A stretch of DNA of 64,000 bases from Symbiodinium natans (Eukaryota > Sar > Dinophyceae > Suessiales > Symbiodiniaceae). The notes below the pieces were generated by a model, which saw nothing but the letters and a program-made list of their open reading frames with translations, did no database searches and was not told where the DNA came from. The stretch covers positions 1-64,000 of the forward strand of contig CAJNDS010001913.1 of assembly GCA_905221605.1 (NCBI GenBank), given 5' to 3'. Shown one piece after another: positions 1 to 12,500 of this stretch (positions are counted from its first letter, which is position 1; each line of letters starts with the position of its first letter). Made by a program: the position numbers and the translations under genes.

Positions 1-1500
1 TCTAAACTATCTAACCTCGATTTTGGGAGAAAAGGAGGATAGATAGTTTAGATAGTTTAGATAGTTTAGATAGTTTAGACGAGCCCCTAAACTATCTAAA
101 CTATCTAACCTCGATTTTGGGAGAAACAGAGGCTAGATAGTTTAGATAGTTTAGATAGTTTAGATAGTTTAGATAGTTTAGATAGTTTAGATAGTTTAGA
201 CGAGCCCCTAAACTATCTAAACTATCTAACCTCGATTTTGGGAGAAACAGAGGTTAGATAGTTTAGATAGTTTAGATAGTTTAGAAAGTTTCAAACCTCC
301 TGGGGGCCTCCCCGGAAAGAGGTTAGATAGTTTAGATAGTTTAGATAGTTCAGGGGCTTCCTCAACTATCTAAACTATCTAAACTATCTAAACTATCTAA
401 CCTCTTTCCGGGGAGGCCCCCAGGAGGTTTGAAACTTTCTAAACTATCTAAACTATCTAAACTATCTAACCTCGATTTTGGGAGAAAAGGAGGTTAGATA
501 GTTTAGATAGTTTAGATAGTTTAAATAGTTTAGACGAGCCCCTAAACTATCTAAACTATCGAACCTCGATTTTGGGAGAAAAGGAGGTTAGATAGTTTAG
601 ATAGTTTAGATAGTTTAGATAGTTTAGACGAGCCCCTAAACTATCTAAACTATCTAACCTCGATTTTGGGAGAAACAGAGGTTAGATAGTTCAGATAGTT
701 TAGATAGTTTAGATAGTTTAGAAAGTTTCAAACCTCCTGGGGGCCTCCCCGGAAAGAGGTTAGATAGTTTAGATAGTTTAGATAGTTCAGGAAGCCCCTG
801 AACTATCTAAACTATCTAAACTATCTAACCTCTTTCCGGGGAGGCCCCCAGGAGGTTTGAAACTTTCGAAACTATCTAAACTATCTAAACTATCTAAACT
901 ATCTAAACTATCTAACCTCGATTTTGGGAGAAAAGGAGGTTAGATAGTTTAGATAGTTTAGATAGTTTAGACGGGCCCCTAAACTATCTAAACTATCTAA
1001 CCTCGATTTTGGGAGAAACAGGGGTTAGATAGTTTAGATAGTTTAGATAGTTTAGAAAGTTTCAAACCTCCTGGGGGCCTCCCCGGAAAGAGGTTAGATA
1101 GTTTAGATAGTTTAGATAGTTCAGGGGCTTCCTGAACTATCTAAACTATCTAAACTATCTAACCTCTTTCCGGGGAGGCCCCCAGGAGGTTTGAAACTTT
1201 CTAAACTATCTAAACTATCTAAACGATCTAACCTCCATTTTGGGAGAAAAGGAGGTTAGATAGTTTAGATAGTTTAGATAGTTTAGATAGTTTAGATAGT
1301 TTAGATAGTTTAGATAGTTTAGATAGTTTAGACGAGCCTCTAAACTATCTAAACTATCTAACCTCGGTTTTGGGAAAAAAGGAGGTTAGATAGTTTAGAC
1401 AGTTTAGATAGTTTAGATAGTTGAGACGAGCCCCTAAACCATCTAAACTATCTAACCTCCTTTTTTCCCAAAATAGAGGTTAGATAGTTTAGATAGTTTA
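1..1500. repeat. 9-bp satellite in nested inverted repeats
   Basis: Tandem copies of a 9-bp unit (GATAGTTTA and its complement TAAACTATC) alternate in orientation every 50-200 bp. Arms are joined by short spacers such as CGATTTTGGGAGAAAAGG. A second spacer pair, a segment containing CCTGGGGGCCTCCCCGG and its complement, recurs near 290-430, 735-855 and 1065-1190. Almost the whole block could therefore fold into long hairpins. No credible gene was seen. The same 9-mer reappears briefly at about 4985-5020. Confidence 0.95.
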
Positions 1501-1544
1501 GAAAGTTTTAATTCGCGCTGGGTCGCCCCCAGCCAGAGGTTAGA

Positions 1545-1725
1545 TAGTATTGGGGGGAGGCGCGGGCTCGTAATTTAGTATTGCGGGAGGCCCGGGCTCG
1601 TAATTTAGTATTGGGGGGAGGCGCGGGCTCGTAATTTAGTATTGGGGGGAGGTGCGGGCTCGTAATTTAGTATTGGGGGGAGGCCGGGCTCGTAATTTAG
1701 TATTGGGGGGAGGCCCGGGCTCCCC
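1545..1725. repeat. About 34-bp G-rich tandem repeat, six copies
   Basis: Six near-identical units combine AGTATTGGGGGGAGGC with GCGGGCTCGTAATTT. Small indels (GGCGCGGG, GGCCCGGG, GGTGCGGG, GGCCGGG) separate the copies. No coding potential. Confidence 0.85.
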
Positions 1726-1809
1726 CGCCTTTTCGGACTTAAATTATTTACATAATCTAAATGTGACGGGCAGGTTTCGGATTTATATTATTTAAATTAT
1801 TCAATTCGG

Positions 1810-2030
1810 CCGGGAATTCAATAGTTCAAATAATTTACATAATTTACATAATTTACATAATCTAAATAGTTTAAATAATTTGAATAATTTAAATCACTCA
1901 AATAATTTAAATAATTTAAATAATTTAAATAATTTAAATAATTTAAATAATTTAAATAATTTATATAATTTAAATAATTTAAATAATTTAAATAATTTAA
2001 ATAATTTAAATAATTTAAATAATTTAAATC
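1810..2030. repeat. AT-rich 9-bp tandem repeat (AATAATTTA)
   Basis: About 20 copies of AATAATTTA, an AT-shifted relative of the 9-bp unit at 1-1500. Nine bases is three codons, so both strands stay open and give meaningless Asn-Asn-Leu or Phe-Lys-Leu repeats. These are not genes. Confidence 0.9.
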
Positions 2031-2049
2031 CGAAAGTGGGGGGGGATTC

Positions 2050-4245
2050 TGAGTTCACGTTTTCACCCAAAGCGCTAAATCGCAAGGCCTGGTCCCTAAG
2101 ATTTTGGGTTCAAGTTTTCCTCCAAAGAGCCAAATCGCAAGCCCTGGTCCCTAAGATTTTCGGCTCAAGTTTTCCTCCAAACAGCCAAATCGCAAGCCTG
2201 GTCCCTAAGATTTTGGGTTCAAGTTTTCCTCCAAAGAGCCAAATCGCAAGCCCTGGTCCCTAAGATTTTGGGTTCAAGTTTTCCTCCAAAGAGCCAAATC
2301 GCAAGCCCTGGTCCCTAAGATTTTGGGTTCAAGTTTTCCTCCAAAGAGCCAAATCGCAAGCCCTGGTCCCTAAGATGTTGGGTTCAAGTTTGCCTCCAAA
2401 GAGCCAAATCGCAAGCCCTGGTCCCTTAAGATTTTGGGTTCAAGTTTGCCTCCAAAGAGCCAAATCGCAAGCCCTGGTCCCTAAGATTTTGGGTTCAAGT
2501 TTTCCTCCAAAGAGCCAAATCGCAAGCCCTGGTCCCTAAGATTTTGGGTTCAATTTTTCCTCCAAAGAGCCAAATCGCAAGCCCTGGTCCCTAAGATTTT
2601 GGGTTCAAGTTTTTCTCCAAAGAGCCAAATCGCAAGCCCTGGTCCCTAAGATTTTGGGTTCAAGTTTTCCTCCAAAGAGCCAAATCGCAAGCCCTGGTCC
2701 CTAAGATTTTCGGCTCAAGTTTTCCTCCAAACAGCCAAACCGCAAGCCTGGTCCCTAAGATTTTGGGTTCAAGTTTTCCTCCAAAGAGCCAAATCGCAAG
2801 CCCTGGTCCCTAAGATTTTGGGTTCAAGTTTTCCTCCAAAGAGCCAAATCGCAAGCCCCGGTCCCTAATTTGGGTTCAAGTTTTCCTCCAAAGAGCCAAA
2901 TCGCAAGCCCTGGTCCCTAAGATTTTGGGTTCAATCAAGTTTTTCTCCAAAGAGCCAAATCGCAAGCCCTGGTCCCTGAAGATTTTGGGGTCAAAGTTTG
3001 CCTCCAACGAGCCAAAATCGCAAAAAGCTGGTCCCAAGATTTTGGGGTTTCAAGTTTCCTCCCACCCCAATAGAGCCAAAATCCAAGGCCCTGGTCCCTG
3101 AAGATTTTGGGTTCAAGTTTTTCTCCAAAGAGCCAAATCGCAAGCCCTGGTCCCTAAGATTTTGGGTTCAAGTTTTCCTCCAAAGAGCCAAATCGCAAGC
3201 CCTGGTCCCTAAGATTTTGGGTTCAAGTTTTTCTCCAAAGGGCCAAATCGCAAGCCCTGGCCCCTAAGATTTTGGGTTCAAGTTTTCCTCCAAAGAGCCA
3301 AATCGCAAGCCCTGGTCCCTAAGATTTTCGGCTCAAGTTTTCCTCCAAACAGCCAAATCGCAAGGCCCTGCCGTCCCCCAAGGATTTTGCGGTTCAAATT
3401 TTCCTCCAAAGAGACAACGCAAGCCCTGGTCCCTAAGATTTTGGGTTTCAAGTTTTCATCCAAAGAGCCAAATCGCAAGCCCTGGTCACCCTAAGATTTT
3501 GGGTTTCAGTTTTCATCAAAGAGCCAAACGCAAGCATGGTCCCTCCAAGATTTTGGGTTTCAAGTTTTCCTCCAAAGAGCCTCCCAAATCCGCAAAGCCA
3601 TGGCCCCTAAGGTGTTGGGTTCAAGTTTTCCGCCAAAGAGCCAAATCGCAAGCCCTGGATTCCCTAAGATTTTGGGTTCAATTTTTTTCTCACAAGAGAG
3701 CCAAATAGCAAGCCCGTTGGGGCGGGTGCCCGGCCGGTCCCTAAGATTTGGGTTTCGAGTTTTCCTCACAATCCGACTCCAAGAGAGGCCCCAAATCGCA
3801 AGCCCTGGTCCCTAAGATTTTGGGCTCAAGTTTTCCTCCAAAGAGCCAAATCGCAAGCCCTGGTCCCTAAGATTGTGGGTTCAATTTTTCCTCCAAAGAG
3901 CCAAATCGCAAGCCCTGGTCCCTAAGATTTTGGGTTCAAGTTTTCCTCCAAAGAGCCAAATCGCAAGCCCTGGTCCCTAAGATTTTGGGTTCAAGTTTTC
4001 CTCCAAACAGCCAAATCGCAAGCCCTGGTCCCTAAGATTTTGGGTTCAAGTTTTCCTTCAAAGAGCCAAATCGCAAGCCCTGGTCCCTAAGATTTTGGGT
4101 TCAAGTTTTCCTCCAAAGAGCCAAATCGCAAGCCCTGGTCCCTAAGATTTTGGGTTCAAGTTTTCCTCCAAAGAGCCAAATCGCAAGCCCTGGTTTCTAA
4201 GATTTTGGGTTCAATTTTTCCTCCAAAGAGCCAAATCGCAACCCT
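2050..4245. repeat. 55-bp satellite I, about 40 tandem copies
   Basis: The unit starts TCCCTAAGATTTTGGGTTCA and ends AATCGCAAGCCCTGG. Successive copies start 55 bp apart (for example 2093 and 2148). Most copies are nearly identical, but 2990-3800 is degraded with many small indels. A decayed outlier block lies at 7650-8150. Short ORFs here are by-products of the period. Confidence 0.95.
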
Positions 4246-4249
4246 ATCT

Positions 4250-5025
4250 CTGTCGCTATCTTTCTTTCTTTCGTTTTTTCTTTAGCTTTCTCTCTTTCCT
4301 GTCCCTACCCATTCTCAGCCTCTCTATCTCACTCTATGCGCGATGGAAGCAGGCGTCCTTTTTACGTTTTCTGTGTTTTCAAGCCAAAAAAAGACATCCC
4401 AAAAGAAAGCACTTAGGGGTATCCCTTTTGCTCGTTTGAAGACACAGAAAGCGATTAAAGAGACACCGTTTTGGATTGGCAGCAAACGCAGCTGATGCTC
4501 ATGGTATCTCACTCTATACATAGGAATGGGTGTCCTTTTTTCAATCGTTTTCTGCATCTTCAAGGGAGAAAAAGCGACACACCCCGAGAAGGAAAAGCAC
4601 ATATTTGCTAGAGAGGGGTGAAGAGCTCCTCTCTTTACTTATTCTTTACTTATTCTTTCCCTTTCCTCTCTTTCTATCTGTTCTTGTTCTTTTTCGCTTC
4701 AACAAGCAAAATAAGGGAAAGGAGATTTTCTGAAGAGGTGGGAGGACACCTATCTGTGAAGAGCAAGAATGGTTCTTTCTCATTCAAAAGGGACAGGGGA
4801 GAGATGCACCTTCTTTGCGCCTTGTTTGGTCCGTCCCTCTCCTTGCTTCCGGTCTCTTCTATTCCTTAGAAAGAGAGGAAAGACGAAGACGAGTACCATC
4901 TTCTCTTTGCCATGGGCAAAACCCGAGGGGCGCCAGGCGGGCCAGGGGGGGGCCAGGGGGACAGGGTAGAAAGGCCCGAAACCACCTAAACGATCTAAAC
5001 TATCTAAACTATCTAACCTTGAGTA
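4250..5025. repeat. Degenerate duplicated spacer between satellites
   Basis: Low-complexity pyrimidine-rich DNA. Two related halves (about 4325-4385 and 4507-4562) share TATCTCACTCTAT, a GTCCTTTTT stretch and CGTTTTCTG, suggesting an old tandem duplication of about 185 bp. No gene recognised. Confidence 0.5.
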
Positions 5026-5029
5026 TTTA

Positions 5030-5675
5030 TGTGGGAGCTCAGTGTTCCAAAAACTTACAGCAAGGGGGACACTGCTTGCGATTTGTCATTTTGGGAGCTC
5101 CGTTTTCAAAAACTTTCGGGGGACACTGCTTGCGATTTGACATTTTGGGAGCTCCGTTTTCCAAAAGCTTAAGGGGCACACTGCTTGCGAATTGTCATTT
5201 TGGGCGCTCAGGTTTCCAAAAGCTTTAGGGGGGGCACTGCTTGCGATTCATCATTTTGGGAGCTCAGTTGTCCAAACACTTAAGGGGGACACTGCTTGCG
5301 ATTTGTCATTTTGGAAGCTCTGTTTTCCAAAACTTCAGGGGGACACTGCTTGCGACTTGTCATTTTGGGAGCTCAGCTTACCAAAAAAAATGAGGGGGGA
5401 CACAGCTTGCGATTTGTGGGAGCTCCGTTTCCAAAAACTGAAGGGGGACACTGCTTGCGATTTGTCATTTTGGGAGCTCAGTTTTCCGAACACTTAAGGG
5501 GGACACTGCTTGCGATTTGTCATTTTGGAAGTTCTGTTTTCCAAAACTTAAGGGGGCACTGCTTGCGATTTGTCATTTTGGGGGCTCCATTTTCCAAACA
5601 CTTAAGGGGGACACTGCTTGCGATTTGTCATTTTGGGAGCTCAGTTTTCCAAAAACTTAAGGGCGACTTAAATTC
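5030..5675. repeat. 55-bp satellite II, about 12 tandem copies
   Basis: The unit starts GGGGGACACTGCTTGCGATT and continues with TGTCATTTTGGGAGCTC and a TTTTCCAAAA segment. Spacing is 54-56 bp. The sequence is unrelated to satellite I although the period is the same. Confidence 0.92.
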
Positions 5676-5732
5676 CAGCCCTCCCTTGCCCAAGGCCGCC
5701 CCCAGGAAGAACAAGAAGAAGAGACAAGAGCG

Positions 5733-5737
<5 letters not shown>

Positions 5738-5806
<69 letters not shown>
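5738..5806. repeat. (GA)n microsatellite
   Basis: About 33 uninterrupted GA dinucleotides. The open Arg-Glu frame across it is an artefact. Confidence 0.97.
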
Positions 5807-5808
<2 letters not shown>

Positions 5809-5809
5809 G

Positions 5810-5933
5810 GACCGACAAAAGGTCGTCAGGTGCGGGGAGCTGCGGAGCGGCCAACACGGCCGCCGCGTGAGGGTAGTCCGAGCAACGCGGGACCGGGGCG
5901 CGCGCACGCGCGGGGGGTCACCCCCAAGCCCCC

Positions 5934-5969
<36 letters not shown>

Positions 5970-8230
5970 GAGGCGCCGAGAAGCGGGAGGAACTTGTAGT
6001 GAGATGGATTTGTGTCCTTACACAAACATTCAAAGAAGAGGAAGAAGAGAGGCGAGGGTGGATGAAGGTAGTGAGGTTGAATAGTGGCGCCTCTCAGAAT
6101 TTGTTGTTTATTCTTTCCTTCTTTCTTTCTTCTTCCCAAAGGCAAGAAAGGGATGAGAGGAGAGTTACGACAATTGAGTTGTTCTTTGTCCTTCTCCTGT
6201 TCTCCGACCCCTTTCTCTCCTCGATAAGAAAAACGAAAAAAACACTTTTGTTCATTCCTTGGTGTATTCCTCTTGTTGTCTGTTCCTTCTCGCTGAATGA
6301 GTCTGTTGAAAGAACACGCACAAATGAACAGGGGAGCCGTTTTGTCCTATCTGAACAGAACTGTTGGAACTCAGGGGGGGTGGATTGCAGACAAACTGGA
6401 GGGAACAGGGGAACTCAGCCCTGGGAGGGGCCACTTTTTGCAACACAACTGCCTGCTTCTCTCCTTTCTCGTCCATGTGACAAAATGGAGGGAACAAGGG
6501 AACTCAGGCCTGCACTAGGGGGAGCCGAGACCCCCTTTGCAACGAGCAGCTGCCTGCTTTCCTTGTTTGTTTTTTCTTTGTGCTTTCCTTCTTTCTTTTT
6601 TTGTCTTTCGTTCTTTCTTTCGTTCTTTCTTTCGTTCTTTCTTTCGTTGAGGTGTTTGTGGGGGGAGACCCTCACGCGCACGCGTGCAGCCCCAAATCCG
6701 ACTCCGCGAGACTGTTTGCAATTCTCTCCTCCATAAGCAAAGAGCAGAGAAAAAGCGAGAAGAGATGAGAGCGAGGACGAAGGTAACGAGATGATCTTGG
6801 GTTCTTGGACATTCATCTTGCTTTCCGGCAAGAACAGAGCCCGAGAAGAGAGATAAGAGAGCAAGATAAGAGAGCAGAGGAGAGGATGGATGAAGGCAGT
6901 GAGAATGAATCAGGGCGTCTCCCCATTAGTTTTTGGTTTATTTTCTTCCTCATTTCTTCTCCAACAGGCAAGAAAGGGAAGAGAGGAGAGATGAGGAGAG
7001 TGTGTAAATAGAAGAGTGACATATTTGCACGTTTACCTCTTCCTTGTTCTTCTCCTGTTATCCGACTCCTTTTTCTCCTGAAAGAACCGCAGGTTAGTCA
7101 AAGGTTTGTTGTTTTCCTCTTATCGTCTGTTCCTTTCTCGCTGAATGGGAAGATCAAAAGCTCATGCTGGACAGGGGCACAGGGGAACCGTCTTCGTCCT
7201 TGTATATACCCCCTTCTTACTCCTTAAACGAAGGAACGGAAAAGTTGGAACGCAGGGGAGAGATTAAAGAAGGCAAAAGGACGGGAACAGGGGAAGTCAT
7301 CCCTGCCCTAGGGGAGAGTAGGGCTACCGTCTGCAACAAACAAGTACTTGCTTCTCTCTCTTCCCGTCCATGCGCGTCGCTCATCTAATGTTATGCATTC
7401 TCTCCTCCATAAGAAAAACAGGACGAGACAACAGCTAGAAGGGAGAGAGCAGAGAGAAGAGGGAGGATGAATGTGGTGAGATTGGTTTGTGTTCTTAAAT
7501 CTTCATTCTGTAACAAGAGAACCGCATGGAGGATGAATGCAGTGAGACTGAGAAAGGGCGCTTATCTTTATCATTTGTTATTCCTTCCTTGTGTGTTTCT
7601 TGTACATTCTGCTCGTGGCTTCCTCTTTCTTTTTCTTGCTGTTATCTAGCTTGCTTCGCAAGCCCTGGACCCTAAAGTGTTGGGTTTTTCCTCCAAAGAG
7701 TCTGAGATAGTGGGTTCTTTTAATCCAAAGGGTCAAATCGCAAGCCCTAGCCCTAAGATTTTTCGATTGACCAAAGAGATAAATCGCAAGCCCTGGTCCC
7801 TAAGATTTTGGGTTCAATATTTGCTCCAAAGAGTCAAATCGCAAGCCCTGGTCCCTAAGATGTTGGGTTCAAATTTCAAAGAGTCAAATCATAAGCCCTG
7901 GTCTCTAAGATTTTGGGGTCAATATTTGCTCCAAAAGTCAAATCGCAAGCCCTGGTCCCCAAGAGTTTTGGTCTCAGCTCTTCTCAAAGAGACGCAAGCC
8001 CTGGTCCCTAAGATGTTTGGTCTCAGTTCTCCTCCAAAGAGACAAATCGCAAGCCCTGGCCCCTAAGATTTCTGGTCTCAGTTCTAGAAACAAACTGCAG
8101 GCCCTGGTCCCTAGGACTTTGTGTCGAAGTTCCCCTCCAAAGAGACAAAGCACAAAGCTTTGCTGCCTGAAGCAGCATTTGTTGCAAAGAGGGGCAGGGA
8201 TCCTTGTGGGAAAGAGCTACGGTAGGTTTT
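5810..8230. repeat. Purine-rich higher-order repeat block, left part
   Basis: Mosaic of recurring modules. Module alpha (about 6708-7160) reappears at 10305-10765 and truncated at 11945-12245. Module beta (7175-7470) and module gamma (7470-7645) recur to the right. A (TTTCTTTCG)n tract lies at about 6590-6650 and decayed satellite I copies at 7650-8150. No homology to a known protein was seen in the open frames. Confidence 0.8.
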
Positions 8231-8488
8231 AAGGCTTGTTGAGGATGTGCACAGTCGCTACAGTTTCTCTTGGCTCAGTCTCGCAGAGCCCAAACGTAAC
8301 GGCCGAAAGTTTCAGCACAAGGCGTGAGTCGCAGTCTTGATGGTCTTCGGATGTTGCATGTAACACAACGGCCCCTTTTTTAAGACGTCGCCTCACAATA
8401 CAACACCCCAGCCATACCCTCGCTTTGCACTGCCTGTATTGTAGCTGTTCTCACTACTGTGACTTCTCTTTCTGGGCGTTAAGAAACA

Positions 8489-9503
8489 ATGCCGTATGCG
8501 CAATGGACAACATGCAAGAGCTGTGGACTCCAGGGTGTACGTCGCGCTGGCGTTTACAATCTGTCACGACGAGGTCTGTGCAAGAAGTGTTCCCGTGGGA
8601 AAGTTATAAACGGCGCAAGACAGGGTGGCTGTTCTGGCGTGGGTGGAATGAAGAAACGTTCGGGCTCTTGCAATGGTCGTTTCCTGCCACAAATAAGCCG
8701 TCACAGGACTTGGCGTGGCATTGGGCTGTGCATCGAAGACTTCGAATATCTTTGCGCAAGCTACACTCTGGCAGAGAGCAGGGCCATCCAAGACCTTGGT
8801 TGGGAAAGGCATGCCTGCCACAAAGGTTCTACAGCATTCCGAAGCTGAATGAGATCCTTGAAGCCATGTCCACCACCCGCTTCTGTCACATCGACAGATT
8901 CAGAGACGCTGTTTCACTGGAGCTACAAGATGTGGTCAAACAAGCTCGTTCTGATTATTGGTCTGTCGCGATTTGTTTTGCCGTCAGATACATGCAAAGT
9001 CCCAGGGGGGTTGCAATGAAGTTGCTGAAAGCCAAAGACAAGAAGGATTTCACGAACATCATCTTGAGCTCGCGGAGATCTAAAGCGTACAGACAAACAG
9101 GGATCACCACTGTTAATCTGCCTGGGGTGCTTCGCGCTGCCGAGTCCTTTTGTCGACGTGGTCAGTTTCAATCTTTTGATGCGTTGGAAGATGCCATTGC
9201 GAACTGCATGACGAAATTCTGCGAGGGTACCAAAGATGAACACTTCTCTGCCAGGCAGGCGGCTTTGGACCTTTGCAACAAGCGTGGCGTTTGTGGTGGC
9301 TTGACCAAACAGCGGAGACCATCGCACGTGCGACTCGGGCCGGGTGGCAAGATTCGGACGGCTATACGAAGATGAAAATACCCCTGCGAGCACCTTTGCT
9401 TCGACAAACTGCGTACTGTGAGTACGGGAAGTTGGTTAAGCGAGTAAACTTCCCGAAGCTGAAGAAGTTTCATGCGTATGTGCCCGCGTCAGAAAGGCCT
9501 TGA
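8489..9503 (+). pseudogene. Frame-shifted zinc-ribbon gene in a unique island
   Basis: This is the only non-repetitive stretch within the first 13 kb. The frame opening with ATG at 8489 starts MPYAQWTTCKSCGLQG and has two CxxC pairs (CKSC and CKKC), a zinc-ribbon signature. It runs to 8848. Coherent protein-like sequence then continues in the next frame (about 8830-9300; includes FTNIILSSRRSKAYRQTG and CNKRGVCGG), and again one frame over (about 9290-9503, ending HAYVPASERP). Two changes of frame mean either unrecognised introns or two indels. I could not assign the family. Decayed satellite I lies immediately upstream and the higher-order repeats resume immediately downstream. Confidence 0.45.
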
Positions 9504-9519
9504 AGCCTTGAGGTTCGAT

Positions 9520-12500
9520 GTTGGAGTTTGTGTGCAAAGTATACAGTAGCCCTTTGAGAGCAAGGGGCCAGGGTGCGGTCAAGCACCAGACACTCTTGTT
9601 AGTTCCTTGTGTTTCCCCCTGTTGTCTGTTCCTTTCTAGCTGAATGGGTAGACCAAAAGAACATGCGCAAGTGGACAGGGGAACCGTCTTCGTCCTTGTA
9701 TTTACCTTCTTTTTTCTCCTTGAAAGAAGGAACAGAAAAGTTGGAACGGAGGGAGGGATTAAAGAATGCAAAGGAAGGGAACAGAGGAACTCAGAACAAG
9801 CAAGTACTTGCTTCTCTCTCTTCTCGTCCATGTGCTTCGCTCATCCAGTGCTATGCATTCTCTCTTCGGCAAGAAAAACAAGAAGAGACAAAAGCTAGAA
9901 GGGAGAGAGCAGAGGGAAGAGGGAGGATGAATGTAGTGAAATTGGTTTGTGTTCTTAAATCTTCATTCTGCAAGAAGAGAACCACAGAAGAGAAAGAAGA
10001 GAGGATTAGAGGATGAATGCAGTGAGACTGGGTGTGGGCACTTATCTTTGTCATCTGTTATTCCCTCCTCGTGTTTTCTTGTGCGTTCTGCTCAGAAAAG
10101 TTGGGGAGGGATGAAGGCAAAATTGAGGAATAAGGGAACTCAACCGTGCTCTAGTGGAAAACGAGCCCAGGGAACTCAGGCCTGCACTAGGTCACTAGGG
10201 CTCGAGACCCCCTTCGCAACGAACGGCTGCCCGCTTTCTTTCTTTCTTTCGAGGGGTTTGTGGGAGACCCCCACGCGCACGCGTGCCGCCCCAAATCTGA
10301 CTTCGCGAGACTGTTTGCAATTCTCTCCTCCATAAGAAAGCAAAGAGCAGAGAAAAAGCGAGAAGAGATGAGAGCGAGGACGAAGGTAACGAGATGATCT
10401 TGGGTTCTTGGACATTCATCTTGCTTTCCGGCAAGAACAGAGCCCGAGAAGAGATAAGAGAGCAAGATAAGAGAGCAGAGGAGAGGATGGATGAAGGCAG
10501 TGAGAATGAATCAGGGTGCCTCCCCCTTGCTTTTTTTTGGTTTATTTTCTTCCTCATTTCTTCTCCAACAGGCAAGAAAGGGAAGAGCGGAGAGATGAGG
10601 AGTGTGTAAATAGAAGAGTGACATATTTTCATGTTTACCTCTTCCTTGTTCTTCTCCTGTTATCCGACTCCTTCTTCTCCTGAAAGAACCGCACGTTAGT
10701 CAAAGGTTTGTTGTTTTCCTCTTGTTGTCTGTTCCTTTCTCGCTGAATGGGAAGATCAAAAGAACCAGGGGAACCGTCTTCGTCCTTGTATATACCTTCT
10801 TTTTTTTCCTTAAACGAAGAACGGAAAAGTTGGAATGCAAGGGAGAGATTAAAGAAGGCAAAAGGAAGGGAACACGGGAACTCATCCCTGCCCTAGGGGG
10901 AGAGTGGGCCTTACGCAACAAACAAGTACTTGCTTCTCTTTCTTCCCGTCCAGGTGCTTCGCTCATCTAGTGTTATGCATTCTCTCCTCCATAAGCAAAA
11001 CAAGAAGAGACAAAAGCTAGAAGGGAGAGAGCAGAGAGAAGAGGGAGGATGAATGGTGAGATTGTTCCTAAATCTTCATTCTGTAACAAGAGAACCACAT
11101 GGAGGATGATTGCAGTGAGACTGAGTAAGGGCGCTTATCTTTATCATTTGTTATTTCTTCCTTGTGTGTTTCTTGTACATTCTGCTCGCGGCTTCCTTGT
11201 TTTTTGTTGTTATCTAGCTTGCTTAAGCACTCTTGTTAGTTCCTTGTGTTTCCCCTGTTGTTTGTTCCTTTCTAGCTGAACGGGTAGACCAAAAGAACAT
11301 GCGCAAGTGGACAGGGGAACCGTCTTCGCCCTTGTATTTACCCTTTTCTTTCTCCTTGAAAGAAGGAACAGAAAAGTTGGAACGCAGGGGAAGGATTAAA
11401 GAACGCAAAGGAAGGGAACAGAGGAACTCAGAACAAACAAGTACTTGCTTCTTTCTCTTCCCGTCCATGTGCTTCGCTCATGTAGTGTTATGCATTCTCT
11501 CTTCCACAAGACAAACAAGAAAAGACAAAAGCTAGAAGGGAGAGAGCAGAGGGAAGAGGGAGGATGAATGTAGTGAGATTGGTTTGTGTTCTTAAATCTT
11601 CATTCTGCAAGAAGAGAACCACAGAAGAGAAAGAAGAAAGGATTAGAGGATGAATGCAGTGAGACTGGGTGTGGGCACTTATCTTTGTCAGTTGTTATTC
11701 CTTCCTCGTGTTTTCTTGTGCGTTCTGCTTAGAAAATTTGGAACGCAGGGGAGGGATGAAGGCAAAACTGAGGAATAAGGGAACTCAACTGCGCTCTAGG
11801 GGAAGACGAGCCCAGGGAACTCAGGCCTGCACTAGGTCTCTAGGGGGAGCCGAGACCCCCTTGCAACGAACAGCTGCCCGCTTTCTTTCGTTCTTTCGAG
11901 GGGTTTGTGGGGGGAGATCCCCGCGCGCAGCCCCAAATCCGACTTCGCGAGACTGTTTACTATTCTCTCCTCCATAAGAAAAACACAGAGCAGAGAAAAA
12001 GCGAGAAGAGAGGAGAGCGAGGACGAAGGTAACGAGATGATCTTGGGTTCTTGGACATTCATCTTTCTTTCCGGCAAGAACAGAGCCAGAGAAGAGAGAT
12101 AAGAGAGCAAGATAAGAGAGCAGAGGAGAGGATGGATGTCTTCCTTGTTCTTCACCTGTTATCCGACTCCCTTCTCCTGAAAAATGTTTGTCGCATGTAT
12201 GTTGTTTTCCTCTTGTTGTCTGTTCTTATCTCGTTGAATGGGTAATTAAGTTCAAAAGAAAAAGCGCAAGAGGACAGGGAACCGTCTTCGTCCTTTGGTT
12301 TACTTCCTTTTTTCTCCCTAGAAGAATGAACAGAAAAGTTGGAACGCAGGGGAGGGATCAAAGAACGCAAAAGGAAGGGAACACGGGAACTCATCCCTGC
12401 TCTAGGGGAAAATTAGGTCCCTTATGCAACAAACAAGTACTTGCCCTCTCTATCTCTTCCCACCCATGTGCTTCGCTCATCTAGCGTTATGCATTCTCTC

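Noticed and set aside
1880-2263. Open frames encoding Asn-Asn-Leu or Phe-Lys-Leu repeats
   Set aside because: They arise because a 9-bp repeat has no stop in any phase; there is no other protein-like content.
2050-4245. CRISPR-like regular repeats
   Set aside because: The 55-bp units abut with no unique spacers, so this is a satellite, and the context is eukaryotic.
5296-5808. 170-aa frame ending in Arg-Glu repeats
   Set aside because: It is read through satellite II and a (GA)n tract.
6415-6864. 149-aa minus-strand frame and similar frames in 5.8-13.6 kb
   Set aside because: They recur with each higher-order module, are low in complexity and have no recognisable domain.
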